From NCBI GenBank assembly GCA_964607755.1, contig CAZSMC010000056.1:1-28645 (forward strand): DNA of 28,645 nucleotides, read 5' to 3'. The stretch's first letter is position 1, and each line of letters begins with the position of its first letter. The position numbers were made by a program, and so were the translations under genes. This document shows positions 7,710 through 15,958 of this stretch, in pieces. The notes under the pieces were generated by a model that ran no database searches, had not been told where the DNA came from, and saw nothing but the letters and a program-made list of their open reading frames with translations. This stretch comes from CAZSMC01 sp964607755 (lineage in GTDB: Bacteria; Zhuqueibacterota; Zhuqueibacteria; Residuimicrobiales; Krinioviventaceae).

Positions 7710-7957
7710 TATTTGTATTTCTCCATAATATATGCTCCATATTCGTCTCTTAGATTAAATTGTGGTTCAAGTTTGATGATACCGGATAATTCCTTCACAT
7801 GCGGTGAAATCTCGATATCATCCAGCTTTTGTTTTTCCGACAAAAACAGAAAATAGTTTTGAACCAATGACGACAAACTTTTATTTTTACCATGAGCATA
7901 TTCTTTCGCCCGGTCGATAATTTCCTTGTTGAGATTTAACGTGAGTTTAACATTCAT
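7709..7957 (-). CDS. DUF6364-family antitoxin partner of the PIN toxin
   Basis: An 82-residue protein with an N-terminal ribbon-helix-helix-like part (VKLTLNLNKEIIDRAKEYA, then KSLSSLVQNYF) and a C-terminal tail HVKELSGIIK that would hold the toxin. This matches the DUF6364 antitoxins that usually precede PIN genes. The ATG at 7955-7957 has AGGAGA six bases upstream. A 10-bp perfect palindrome lies about 40 bp upstream and could be its operator. The stop codon overlaps the toxin start. Confidence 0.85.
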   Translation of the reverse strand: MNVKLTLNLNKEIIDRAKEYAHGKNKSLSSLVQNYFLFLSEKQKLDDIEISPHVKELSGIIKLEPQFNLRDEYGAYIMEKYK

Positions 7958-7997
7958 TTTTATCTCCTGAATGATTACGTGTCAATTATATTAATTT

Positions 7998-8007
7998 ATT
8001 ACGTAAT
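7998..8007. promoter_or_regulatory. Palindrome upstream of the DUF6364/PIN module
   Basis: ATTACGTAAT is a perfect 10-bp palindrome in AT-rich DNA, 41-50 bp before the antitoxin start. A further half-site-like ATTACGT occurs at 7974-7980. Autoregulation by ribbon-helix-helix antitoxins commonly uses such short palindromes, so this is a candidate operator by inference. Confidence 0.35.
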
Positions 8008-8067
8008 TATCAAGAAAAATGTTCCCGTAGTTTAAATTACCTCATAGAGGTGAGGAAATAATTCGGC

Positions 8068-8169
8068 TTAATCAGCCCTTTTGTTCAATGCAAATCGCTT
8101 TTGCAGATAAGGAATCACCGGCAACTGTACCCGGCCGTCCATGCAGTTTATGATTGTGGAGAAGGGCAT
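8068..8169 (-). pseudogene. 5'-end fragment of the carbonic-anhydrase-like gene (copy 2)
   Basis: From ATG 8167-8169 the frame reads MPFSTIINCMDGRVQLPV and continues to about residue 26 in register with the intact gene at 6731-7147. It then diverges and stops at TAA 8068-8070 after 33 codons. Over the first 69 bases it matches the intact copy at 62 of 69 positions. DNA just upstream (to about 8260) also resembles the flank of the third copy at 27359-27470. The surrounding 7958-8570 stretch otherwise holds only the palindrome at 7998 and the remnant at 8283-8486. Confidence 0.8.
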
Positions 8170-8282
8170 GTGATGTAGCATTCTTATTATAACCGTTTGA
8201 AGTTTATTCTCGATTAGATATTTCCAGTGGAACTTTTATTAAGCTGGTTTAAATTTCAATCAAGTTCTTTGCTCTTGAAATC

Positions 8283-8486
8283 CTACTTTTGACCGTCAAT
8301 TGGCCATGTTAATTCAATATTTTCTGCCAATTCACCTTTTGTTTCAATTATAGCATCGAACCATTGGTCACCAATGACAGGGTAGCAAATAACATCATAA
8401 CCATTATATTTTTCATTACTATTTTGAAAAACTGAAATATCAATCTCGTTCGGACGGTTAGAATTCGTAATTGAACTAAATATGAC
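8283..8486 (-). pseudogene. C-terminal coding remnant, unknown protein
   Basis: The minus strand is open for 67 codons from an in-frame TGA (8487-8489) to TAG (8283-8285). The translation has natural-looking composition, including NEKYNGYDVICYPVIGDQW and ENIELTWPIDGQK, and no ATG or GTG start in frame. It looks like the C-terminal end of a truncated gene rather than random sequence. I do not recognise the family. It could also be simple chance in AT-rich DNA. Confidence 0.35.
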
Positions 8487-8570
8487 TCATAGATTTTTTT
8501 ACTTGTCAAGTGTCCGGTCGAGAAAGCATCATTATATGCCTGTGGTAATCAATCCATTCGACGATGTCTT

Positions 8571-11500
8571 TTATCTCATTAAAATCATCTTTTTTGTCTC
8601 GACAAAGTCGTGATTTTTTACTTTGATTGTATAGAAATATATTCCACTGGTCAAATGAGTTGCATTGAACGTTATGCAGTGCACGCCAGGGAGGAACTCT
8701 TTTCCTGCAAGATCGGTTATTTCTTCACCGAGAATATTATAAACTTTTAAAGAAACAAACGACCTACTAGGAACACTAAACTTAATGGTTGTTGCTGGAT
8801 TAAACGGATTTGGATAATTCTGCTGCAAAACGAAATTCACTGGAGCACATTCTGGAGTTTCCATCACTCCTGTCACATCTCTGAACCTGCCAACGGCAAA
8901 CGGACCGAGATTCGTAATGCCTGCTCTCGAAACAGTATACGGTTGTGTGGTGAATTGCATCGTGTAATCACCTGTTCCAGCTTCCGTGGTGTCCGTCATA
9001 TTAAATATTTTTGCATTGCGCGCTCGATCGGCTCTAAAATCGGTATTCTCCAGCGCAATTACCCAGCCAAACTGAAGTGAATAATCTCCTCCACCGACGG
9101 TATTTTCGCTAATATTCCATCTTACCCTCACTCTTCCTCCATATGGAGCCGCATGATAATCTTTAACCGCACCCACGCTAATTGTATCAATAGTTCCAGA
9201 GTTCGTTATCCAAACAGGTGCATAACCTGTAGTTCCAACAGGGAAAAGTACCTGTGATGCGCCAACGGAGGTCAGTTTCAAAGCTCCACCATCAGACGTT
9301 ACAACGTACGCACGCGAATATGCATTGGATGTCGAATTTGTTGTTAATGTATTTGTCCCAAGTTCCAATTTACCGGCAAGATTAAGATGTCCGATTGTTC
9401 GTGAAGCATGGAGTGTTACTCTTCTTTTATTCGCTATGATCAGGTTCTTTGGTCCTCCGGATGAAGGAAATTCTATATCAGTGGTGGTCTGAAAGGATGA
9501 ACCTGAATATTTGAGCGAAGCATTTGTACCATAAGAAAGAGCGCTACCATCTAAAGATAAATCACCGATTTTCATCTCCAGAGTTCCGTTCACTACCACA
9601 GAGTTTGAAAGCGTGACGCCCACATCGTTATCAATAATCAAATTATGAACGGTATCAGGCATGAGACTTCCGGTGACTTGTGCTGCCGAACCAATAAAGC
9701 CATAGCTTGCGGCTTTGTCGAGCGTCTTTGTTCCTGTGTTGGCAATCGAAGCATCGATGCCATTTTCGTGTGCAGTTAGGAGTGTACCCCCTGCTTTTAA
9801 ATTAAAGTTTCCACTCCCCTGTAAAATGTTTGTTCCCATATCCAGAGTTGCACCACTATCTACTTCGACAGGGAATCCACCACTGCCAAATGTCACTCCG
9901 GAGAATGAGAGTGTCTGTGAGCCCCCATCTTTTGTAAAAACAAACTTTGCACCGCCAGGATTCGAATTTAGAGTGGTGGCATTTGTCAACGAGACATTAC
10001 CGTGAATATTCCATAACGTGGTGCCACTGCCTCCCTGAGAACCTCGACTGACCGAGAAATTACCTCCAGTTATATCTATGTTACCCTTGTGGTTGATTGT
10101 AATCGTTGTATTAGCATTGCTGGTGCCATTTGATGTAAACTGTCCGCCGGATTGAATGACGTCACCGTTTATATTTACGACAGCCTCTGTGCCGGCTGCA
10201 GGTGCACACATTTGCCATCTATTTGAACCTGTACTTTGAACTGTGATATTACCGCCGATCGCGTTTCCGTTCCATTTCATGCTCAGATTTCCCGATTGAT
10301 CAGGACAATTCCACAGCACGTTGTAAAAGTCCTGATTTCCGTTAGAAGGGGCGGACGTCTTTACATTATCAATGATACATGTGGAATTGGGTCTCCAGAT
10401 TGCCTTGGGAATTGAACCACCATCTTGCTTATGTTCATATTGACCGCTGCCAAAAAAATTTATGGTTGCCAGAGTATCGCTGGTGATAGAACCGTAATTA
10501 TTTACAGTACCCTCGACCATTAAATCTGTTTCAATGCCGTTTTTCACCATAAACGTAATTCCATCATTAATCACAAGAGTTCCACCAGAGGCAACCACTA
10601 ACTGATCAGCCGAGTCAGCCGCTGTAACTGAAACTGTATGTCCATCAAGAATTGTGATTGCTCCATCTGATAAAGTGGGGGTATTCGGTGCCGGATGGAC
10701 CCAATCCGTGCCATCGAACTGTGCCCAGGTATTGACATCATTCCAGTTCCCTGATTGAAAAGAGCGGATTTCGCCAGTTAGGCGATAATAATCGGTTCCA
10801 CTATCAAAAGCCTCAACGTCAAAATAATATTCAACACCATGGTTTAAACTATGAATGGCAACACTATCCACATCATATACCATGTAATTATTGTACAATT
10901 TATCCGGGGCAATCCCATAACGTATAATATAACCATCCGCGTTTTCAACTGGTGACCATCGAATGATTGCATCACGACCATCGGCAGGATCCCGCTGAAC
11001 GGTAAAATCATAGACTGGCGTGAAAACAGCCTTCTCTGAATTTCCGAAAATTCTCAGATCACGAACGGCAAAATATCCTCCACCCGGAGTAAAGACATTC
11101 GAAAGTTTTATATAGCGGGCTGTTACCGGTTGGGCTAATTCAACATAATCATGTGGAACATCATCTGTATTTTGACTTTTATCAACGAGCATATTCCAAC
11201 TCATTCCGTCCGTAGATTTTTCAATGGTATATTGCTCGTACAATACATTGTCGCGATCGCGCACAATATCGGGATTGGTATTATGTTCTGCAAAATTGAC
11301 CTGAATGGCTTCAACGCTACATTCTTTTCCCAAATCAATCATCATCCATTCATCGGAACCGCCGGTTTGGGCGCACCAGTAAGTGCGAACATCTTCATCA
11401 ACGGCATTTCCAATTCCATGATCCTCCAGCGAAGATGATGCCAGGGCATATTTCTTATGAGACAACAGCATCATACCCGTAAAATTATCATCGATGGGAT

Positions 11501-12479
11501 TATCCTTCACACCCGGGAAATATTGGGGATAATCACCAAAAGCGGTATTACAATGAATGTGACCATCTTTATCAAATGCAACCGGGCAAAGACCGAGTCG
11601 GCGCTCAAACATGTGTTTAACGGAAATAGTCATTGTGCCAATGTGCCAGTAATGCCCGTCTTTATCCTTGAATGTACTGCCATGGCCAGCGCCTGAAATA
11701 AATCCAGTGGGCTTGAAGGAAAACGGACTATAGGTCGCATATTCAAAAGGTCCCATTGGTGAGTCAGCGACATAGATGCCATCTGCATAGGTTTTAAATT
11801 CGGTACCTGGGGCCGCATAATGCAGATAGTATTTGTTATTCTCTTTTATCATCCAGGCGCCTTCGAGCCAGGGTTGCTCATCTAAGAGATTATCATTACC
11901 GCGTCTTTCCCAGCCATGTATTGAAGCTTGTGCGAAAATAACATCAACACTAGATCCTATTTCCTGAAAGGTCATGGGATCGAGTTCGACGACACGAATT
12001 GGAGCATTGTTTGAGAGACCATAATACATATAAAGCCGTCCATCGTCATCCAGGAAAAAAGCCGGATCACCATAGCTATTTATCCTTGGACCTCTTTGCC
12101 AGATGCCTGATTTTGGATCACCAGTTTTATAAATTTGACCGTTATTAGATGGAATGTAAAATAATGAATCTCTCATTGCCATAACCCCTGGTGCATAACT
12201 TTCAACGTCTATTCCTGTTGGGACAATAAGAGTCCAGTTGCGAAGGTCTGGTGAAGTCCAGTAACCGCCAGAACGTGAGGCAAACAGATAATAATCGTCC
12301 TTGAATAACACAATGACAGCGTCGGCTGCTTCACGGGCATCGATGGCATCAACCATAAACCTATAGTTTAGATTAAGCGGATTACAGAACGTTTGTGGAT
12401 TCTCTGCAGGTTGCGCCAGGATAAATGAACTGAGCAGCATGCAGAGAACTAAGAGTTGACTTTGGATTATTGGTCTCAT
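8571..12479 (-). CDS. Multidomain secreted GH43 enzyme with F5/8C, FN3, beta-repeat region and T9SS tail
   Basis: A 1302-residue secreted enzyme. After a signal peptide (MRPIIQSQLLVLCMLLSSF, ending LAQPA), a GH43 five-bladed propeller spans ~25-330, with probable catalytic residues D53 (AADAVIVLF), D138 (YGDPAFFLDDDG) and E206 (WLEGAWMI). Then comes an F5/8 type C carbohydrate-binding domain (~340-480, KYALASSSLEDHG through DEWMMIDLG), an FN3-like domain (~490-570, AIIRWSPVENADGYIIRYG), a long beta-strand-rich repeat region (~580-1215, GTLVINDGITF and similar) and a T9SS sorting domain (~1220-1302, NYPNPFNPATTIKF to TKKMILMR). ATG 12477-12479 is supported by GGAGGAG six bases upstream; the TTG at 12494 lies in that ribosome site. 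It is the last gene of the xylan locus and probably acts at the cell surface on arabinose or xylose side chains. Confidence 0.85.
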   Translation of the reverse strand: MRPIIQSQLLVLCMLLSSFILAQPAENPQTFCNPLNLNYRFMVDAIDAREAADAVIVLFKDDYYLFASRSGGYWTSPDLRNWTLIVPTGIDVESYAPGVMAMRDSLFYIPSNNGQIYKTGDPKSGIWQRGPRINSYGDPAFFLDDDGRLYMYYGLSNNAPIRVVELDPMTFQEIGSSVDVIFAQASIHGWERRGNDNLLDEQPWLEGAWMIKENNKYYLHYAAPGTEFKTYADGIYVADSPMGPFEYATYSPFSFKPTGFISGAGHGSTFKDKDGHYWHIGTMTISVKHMFERRLGLCPVAFDKDGHIHCNTAFGDYPQYFPGVKDNPIDDNFTGMMLLSHKKYALASSSLEDHGIGNAVDEDVRTYWCAQTGGSDEWMMIDLGKECSVEAIQVNFAEHNTNPDIVRDRDNVLYEQYTIEKSTDGMSWNMLVDKSQNTDDVPHDYVELAQPVTARYIKLSNVFTPGGGYFAVRDLRIFGNSEKAVFTPVYDFTVQRDPADGRDAIIRWSPVENADGYIIRYGIAPDKLYNNYMVYDVDSVAIHSLNHGVEYYFDVEAFDSGTDYYRLTGEIRSFQSGNWNDVNTWAQFDGTDWVHPAPNTPTLSDGAITILDGHTVSVTAADSADQLVVASGGTLVINDGITFMVKNGIETDLMVEGTVNNYGSITSDTLATINFFGSGQYEHKQDGGSIPKAIWRPNSTCIIDNVKTSAPSNGNQDFYNVLWNCPDQSGNLSMKWNGNAIGGNITVQSTGSNRWQMCAPAAGTEAVVNINGDVIQSGGQFTSNGTSNANTTITINHKGNIDITGGNFSVSRGSQGGSGTTLWNIHGNVSLTNATTLNSNPGGAKFVFTKDGGSQTLSFSGVTFGSGGFPVEVDSGATLDMGTNILQGSGNFNLKAGGTLLTAHENGIDASIANTGTKTLDKAASYGFIGSAAQVTGSLMPDTVHNLIIDNDVGVTLSNSVVVNGTLEMKIGDLSLDGSALSYGTNASLKYSGSSFQTTTDIEFPSSGGPKNLIIANKRRVTLHASRTIGHLNLAGKLELGTNTLTTNSTSNAYSRAYVVTSDGGALKLTSVGASQVLFPVGTTGYAPVWITNSGTIDTISVGAVKDYHAAPYGGRVRVRWNISENTVGGGDYSLQFGWVIALENTDFRADRARNAKIFNMTDTTEAGTGDYTMQFTTQPYTVSRAGITNLGPFAVGRFRDVTGVMETPECAPVNFVLQQNYPNPFNPATTIKFSVPSRSFVSLKVYNILGEEITDLAGKEFLPGVHCITFNATHLTSGIYFYTIKVKNHDFVETKKMILMR

Positions 12480-12509
12480 CAAAAACTCCTCCAAAGATAT
12501 GAATTCTTG

Positions 12510-13556
12510 TTATTTTATAAATAACATCTTTTTTGTGCTGCTAAATTTTTCTGTTTCCAGTTTGTAGATATAAAGTCCGCTGTCTAATTTATGACCAGAA
12601 TTATCCAATCCATTCCAAATCACCTTGAACATCCCTGCCTGATGCAAACCCTCCGACAGGGTTGCCACTTTTTGTCCAACCATGTTGTAGACGGAGAGTG
12701 TTGCCATCGTCGCGTTTGGCAGCGAGTATTCTATGGTTGTGGATGGATTGAAGGGATTGGGATAATTTTGAGCAAGATTAAAATCCTGTGGTTGCGTTCC
12801 CACCTGATGTTCAACGCCGGAAACCGGAGAATTCTGAGCGAGATAAATCACCTCGTCTTCGTTTAATGCTCTGTTGTACATCCGCACATCGTGAATTTCA
12901 CCGCGCAACACAGGATCTGCCGCATAACCACCTCTCCCTATATACGCATAATTTTGGCTGATATTCCATAGCCTATTATCGTCGTTAAGCAGTTCAGCGT
13001 TTCCTATCCACTCGCCATCGACATAAAAGTGGAGTTCCCAATCATCTATTGTGACAGCCATGTGATGGAGGATGCCGTCATTCGTCTCGGGCCCGTTCAC
13101 TCCATTTTCAGCTTCCCAGGGATTATTCTCGACACCACAGGAAATAGCAGCCCGGCTCACATCATCGCCTCTGCACGGTGAAATGAAGAAACCATTTGAA
13201 CCAAAACCACTTTCATTAGAGTCACCAAAATAAACCACCATGTGATAACCGTCGTTGGTCGTATCCGGAGTGAACCATGTTGCGACTGTAATACTAAAAT
13301 AGTCCATCACCATAATGAGATCACCCGGAAGCTCTACCCATTGGTCCAGAGAATCTATATGCAGAGCTCCATCTGCAATGATAGCATCACCAACTACCGT
13401 ACCATGCGCCTCTCCAACCTGATCATTTGCAGTGCCATCCTCAAACGACCACCAATGCGTTAAATTCTCTGTTCCTGGATCGACCTGCGCCGTCACGTTG
13501 TTCACCCAGGTTAGAATCACTAACATTAAAATTGCAACCATCGATTTTCTGTACAT
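12510..13556 (-). CDS. Secreted LamG-like (concanavalin-fold) protein with T9SS tail
   Basis: A 348-residue exported protein without a recognisable catalytic domain. A signal peptide (RKSMVAILMLVILTW, ending VTAQ) is followed by a LamG/concanavalin-A-like jelly roll (~30-245, from LTHWWSFEDGTANDQVG through HHMAVTIDDWELHFYVDG to EIHDVRMYNRALNEDEV) and a T9SS C-terminal sorting domain (NYPNPFNPSTTIEYSLP, ending STKKMLFIK). LamG domains bind glycans or proteins, so a surface glycan-binding role in the xylan locus is plausible but inferred. ATG 13554-13556 is chosen for the AGGAG about seven bases upstream; a longer frame starts at 13592 without such support. It lies 30 bp upstream of the large GH43 gene in the same direction. 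Confidence 0.8.
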   Translation of the reverse strand: MYRKSMVAILMLVILTWVNNVTAQVDPGTENLTHWWSFEDGTANDQVGEAHGTVVGDAIIADGALHIDSLDQWVELPGDLIMVMDYFSITVATWFTPDTTNDGYHMVVYFGDSNESGFGSNGFFISPCRGDDVSRAAISCGVENNPWEAENGVNGPETNDGILHHMAVTIDDWELHFYVDGEWIGNAELLNDDNRLWNISQNYAYIGRGGYAADPVLRGEIHDVRMYNRALNEDEVIYLAQNSPVSGVEHQVGTQPQDFNLAQNYPNPFNPSTTIEYSLPNATMATLSVYNMVGQKVATLSEGLHQAGMFKVIWNGLDNSGHKLDSGLYIYKLETEKFSSTKKMLFIK

Positions 13557-13745
13557 GATTTTTCTCCTATTTTTGTTCGTGTTATTTTTCAAGAAAAAAA
13601 GAATGAATTAGTAGGTTTGTTGGTTGACCTCCTATTGTTTAATCCTATGTTTTTACCGATTTAAGTTTCGATTAAAATGCTATGTACCTCCTTTTTTTAG
13701 TTCACAATCCAATTAAAAGTTATGCTCTCCTGTGGTTATATGATA

Positions 13746-15833
13746 CTATCTTAATAATAACATCTTTTGGGTCATGACATGATCATCTGCAACCAATCTG
13801 TAAAAATATGTACCGCTTGTGACTTTAGAACCATTGGAATTTTTAGCATACCAGGTTACATTGTAAGCACCTGCAGTTAAATTTTTATTTACCAATGTTG
13901 CGACTTCTCTGCCAAGAATGTCGTAAATTTTGAGACTTACATTCGCAGACTTTGGAATACTGAAATCAATATTCGTTGTGGGATTAAACGGATTGGGATA
14001 ATTCTGTTCTAATTGGAAATCAATCGGTAAAACATTGATTGACTCCTCCACACTGGTTAGATTATCCTGAATATAATGAGCCATCCATTCTAAAGCAGGT
14101 CTCCAGGTACCGTCGGTACGCACCAGATAACAAGTAGACTGCCACATTTGGCCTTCAATATATCCCCAGAGTGTGATTCCTTTTACGCCCGGATGTTCCC
14201 ACAATACCGGAAATATCTTTTGGTACAACTGCAATTGCTGGTCATCATTCGGCGTACCTTCATTTCTAAGATTACCTAAATCCATTTCTGATATATAAAT
14301 CGGTAAACCGGTAGCAGCAAGTCTATCTAAATTACTCTTTAAAGTATTTGTATTTGCAAACTCAAATTCAAAACGGTGTCCTTGCACACCAATACCGTCG
14401 ATGAGCCCTCTATCCTTCAATAAATTAATAATTTTAAGGTAAAAAGTCGTGGCTGAATTGTCATTGATAATTCCATAATCATTAAGCAACAATTCAGTGT
14501 TGGGCAGGTATTTCCGTGCCAATTTGAAAGAATTTATGACCCAATCCCAGCCTGTTTCGCCATTGCCTCCCAGCGCGCGTTTATAGTTTGCTCTGTTATT
14601 GCCACCGTCCGGCTGATTGTGCCCTGTTAACGGTTCATTGACAACATCAACCATGTCAATGTCCGGATATCTTTCTCCGACCATTCTGATCCAGGTTTCT
14701 ATGTATTTAATCTGCTGAGCGGAGTCAAGATCGGAAATCCAGGAAGGCTGTTGGTTCCCCCAGATTAACGTATGATCTTTAAAGATCAAGTTGTGTTCTT
14801 GTGCATAATTATACAAAGCATCCAGACCGCTCCAGTTCCATCGAGATGTATCGGTCGTCGTGGCTACGGAACCCCATTTCCCTTCATTTCCGGGTGTCAG
14901 TTGATTCCAATAATTGGCAAAATTATTATCACTGAAACCCTTTACGTTGCCCAAAAATTTAGCCGATCCTTCCGCTAATGGCGGACCTTGATAAAATTTG
15001 CTTGAATCCGGTTCGGGTTTTGTTGTTGAACCGGGCAATCCATTATCAAGAGCTTCTACTGTAAAGTATAAATTAGACTTTCCGAATGCGAACTTGTCAA
15101 TATCCAATCCGTCTTCTCGGCTGGCGATTTGAAACGTTTTTGAAAGATTATCAATACTAACGTAAAAAGAGTGTGCCGGCGAGGCGCCTTGATAAAGATT
15201 TTTGGTAACGTTTACCCATTTCCAGATCTGCGAACCGACTGTCCCCTGGTCGTCCACAACCTCGGCAGGACCAGAAAATCCAGCGCTTGCAAGGCCGTTT
15301 ATAAACACCCAATCCGTACCTGCCGTATAGTCTTTCTCACCGAATCCTCTCCCGTAGAAAAAACTGTCATCATCCCACGCGCCAGGACCAACGCGCAAAC
15401 GAGTAAATAAATTGTAATATCCTGAATCTTGAAACGTTACCTCGTAGGTTATCAAACTGTTTTCATCACCTGGATTCGTAGTGCCGATATAGTTTGTTGT
15501 TGTTGTAACATACGTAATATCGCCGTCTTGATTAATCTGAAAATTGCTGCCGACTACACCAGCTTCAGCTTCGACAATTACAGGGGTATCGCCGGCATTA
15601 TCATCCATTATGGGCAGATTATCGATATCTTTTTGATTTGATATCGGCGGCGGACTTTCTTCAAACTTCTGTGCCCGACCATCACCATCGGCAGCCTCAA
15701 CAATAACTGGACTCGAACTTTCAAAGCCATCGTTTGTACCAATCCGGGCAAGCGCACTACCCATTACCAGACTCAGAATGAAAAGAGTATAAGAAACAAG
15801 AACTTTGGGAAATCGATTGTAATAATTATTCAT
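13746..15833 (-). CDS. GH10 endo-beta-1,4-xylanase with CBM6-like domain and T9SS tail
   Basis: A 695-residue secreted xylanase cutting the xylan backbone. The order is: signal peptide (VLVSYTLFILSLVMGSALA), a carbohydrate-binding domain of CBM6-like type (~84-260, VIVEAEAGVVGSNF, DSGYYNLFTRLRVG), the GH10 barrel (~290-605) and a T9SS domain (~615-695, NYPNPFNPTTNIDFSIP to TQKMLLLR). GH10 hallmarks are FKDHTLIWGNQQPSW, acid/base Glu400 in DVVNEPLTGH, GIGVQGH, and nucleophile Glu516 in IYISEMDLG. Before the binding domain, PVIVEAADGDGRAQKF resembles the later PVIVEAEAGVVGSNF, as if a first strand had been duplicated. ATG 15831-15833 has GGAG six bases upstream; the TTG at 15845 precedes it. 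A central enzyme of the locus. Confidence 0.92.
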   Translation of the reverse strand: MNNYYNRFPKVLVSYTLFILSLVMGSALARIGTNDGFESSSPVIVEAADGDGRAQKFEESPPPISNQKDIDNLPIMDDNAGDTPVIVEAEAGVVGSNFQINQDGDITYVTTTTNYIGTTNPGDENSLITYEVTFQDSGYYNLFTRLRVGPGAWDDDSFFYGRGFGEKDYTAGTDWVFINGLASAGFSGPAEVVDDQGTVGSQIWKWVNVTKNLYQGASPAHSFYVSIDNLSKTFQIASREDGLDIDKFAFGKSNLYFTVEALDNGLPGSTTKPEPDSSKFYQGPPLAEGSAKFLGNVKGFSDNNFANYWNQLTPGNEGKWGSVATTTDTSRWNWSGLDALYNYAQEHNLIFKDHTLIWGNQQPSWISDLDSAQQIKYIETWIRMVGERYPDIDMVDVVNEPLTGHNQPDGGNNRANYKRALGGNGETGWDWVINSFKLARKYLPNTELLLNDYGIINDNSATTFYLKIINLLKDRGLIDGIGVQGHRFEFEFANTNTLKSNLDRLAATGLPIYISEMDLGNLRNEGTPNDDQQLQLYQKIFPVLWEHPGVKGITLWGYIEGQMWQSTCYLVRTDGTWRPALEWMAHYIQDNLTSVEESINVLPIDFQLEQNYPNPFNPTTNIDFSIPKSANVSLKIYDILGREVATLVNKNLTAGAYNVTWYAKNSNGSKVTSGTYFYRLVADDHVMTQKMLLLR

Positions 15834-15958
15834 TTTGAACTCCAAATAACTTTACCTAATTTTTATAATTGGTTCGCTTCTAATCATTATCGATCATCTC
15901 CGATAGTGCAAATATTCCCTCTCAGTTCAGAGAGCGAGAATTCATAGACTCTTGCTAT

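Noticed and set aside
8512..8590. Protein-like frame beyond the end of the 1302-residue GH43 gene (DFNEIKDIVEWIDYHRHI)
   Set aside because: It is short, has no start, overlaps the GH43 end in another frame, and I could not tie it to any family.
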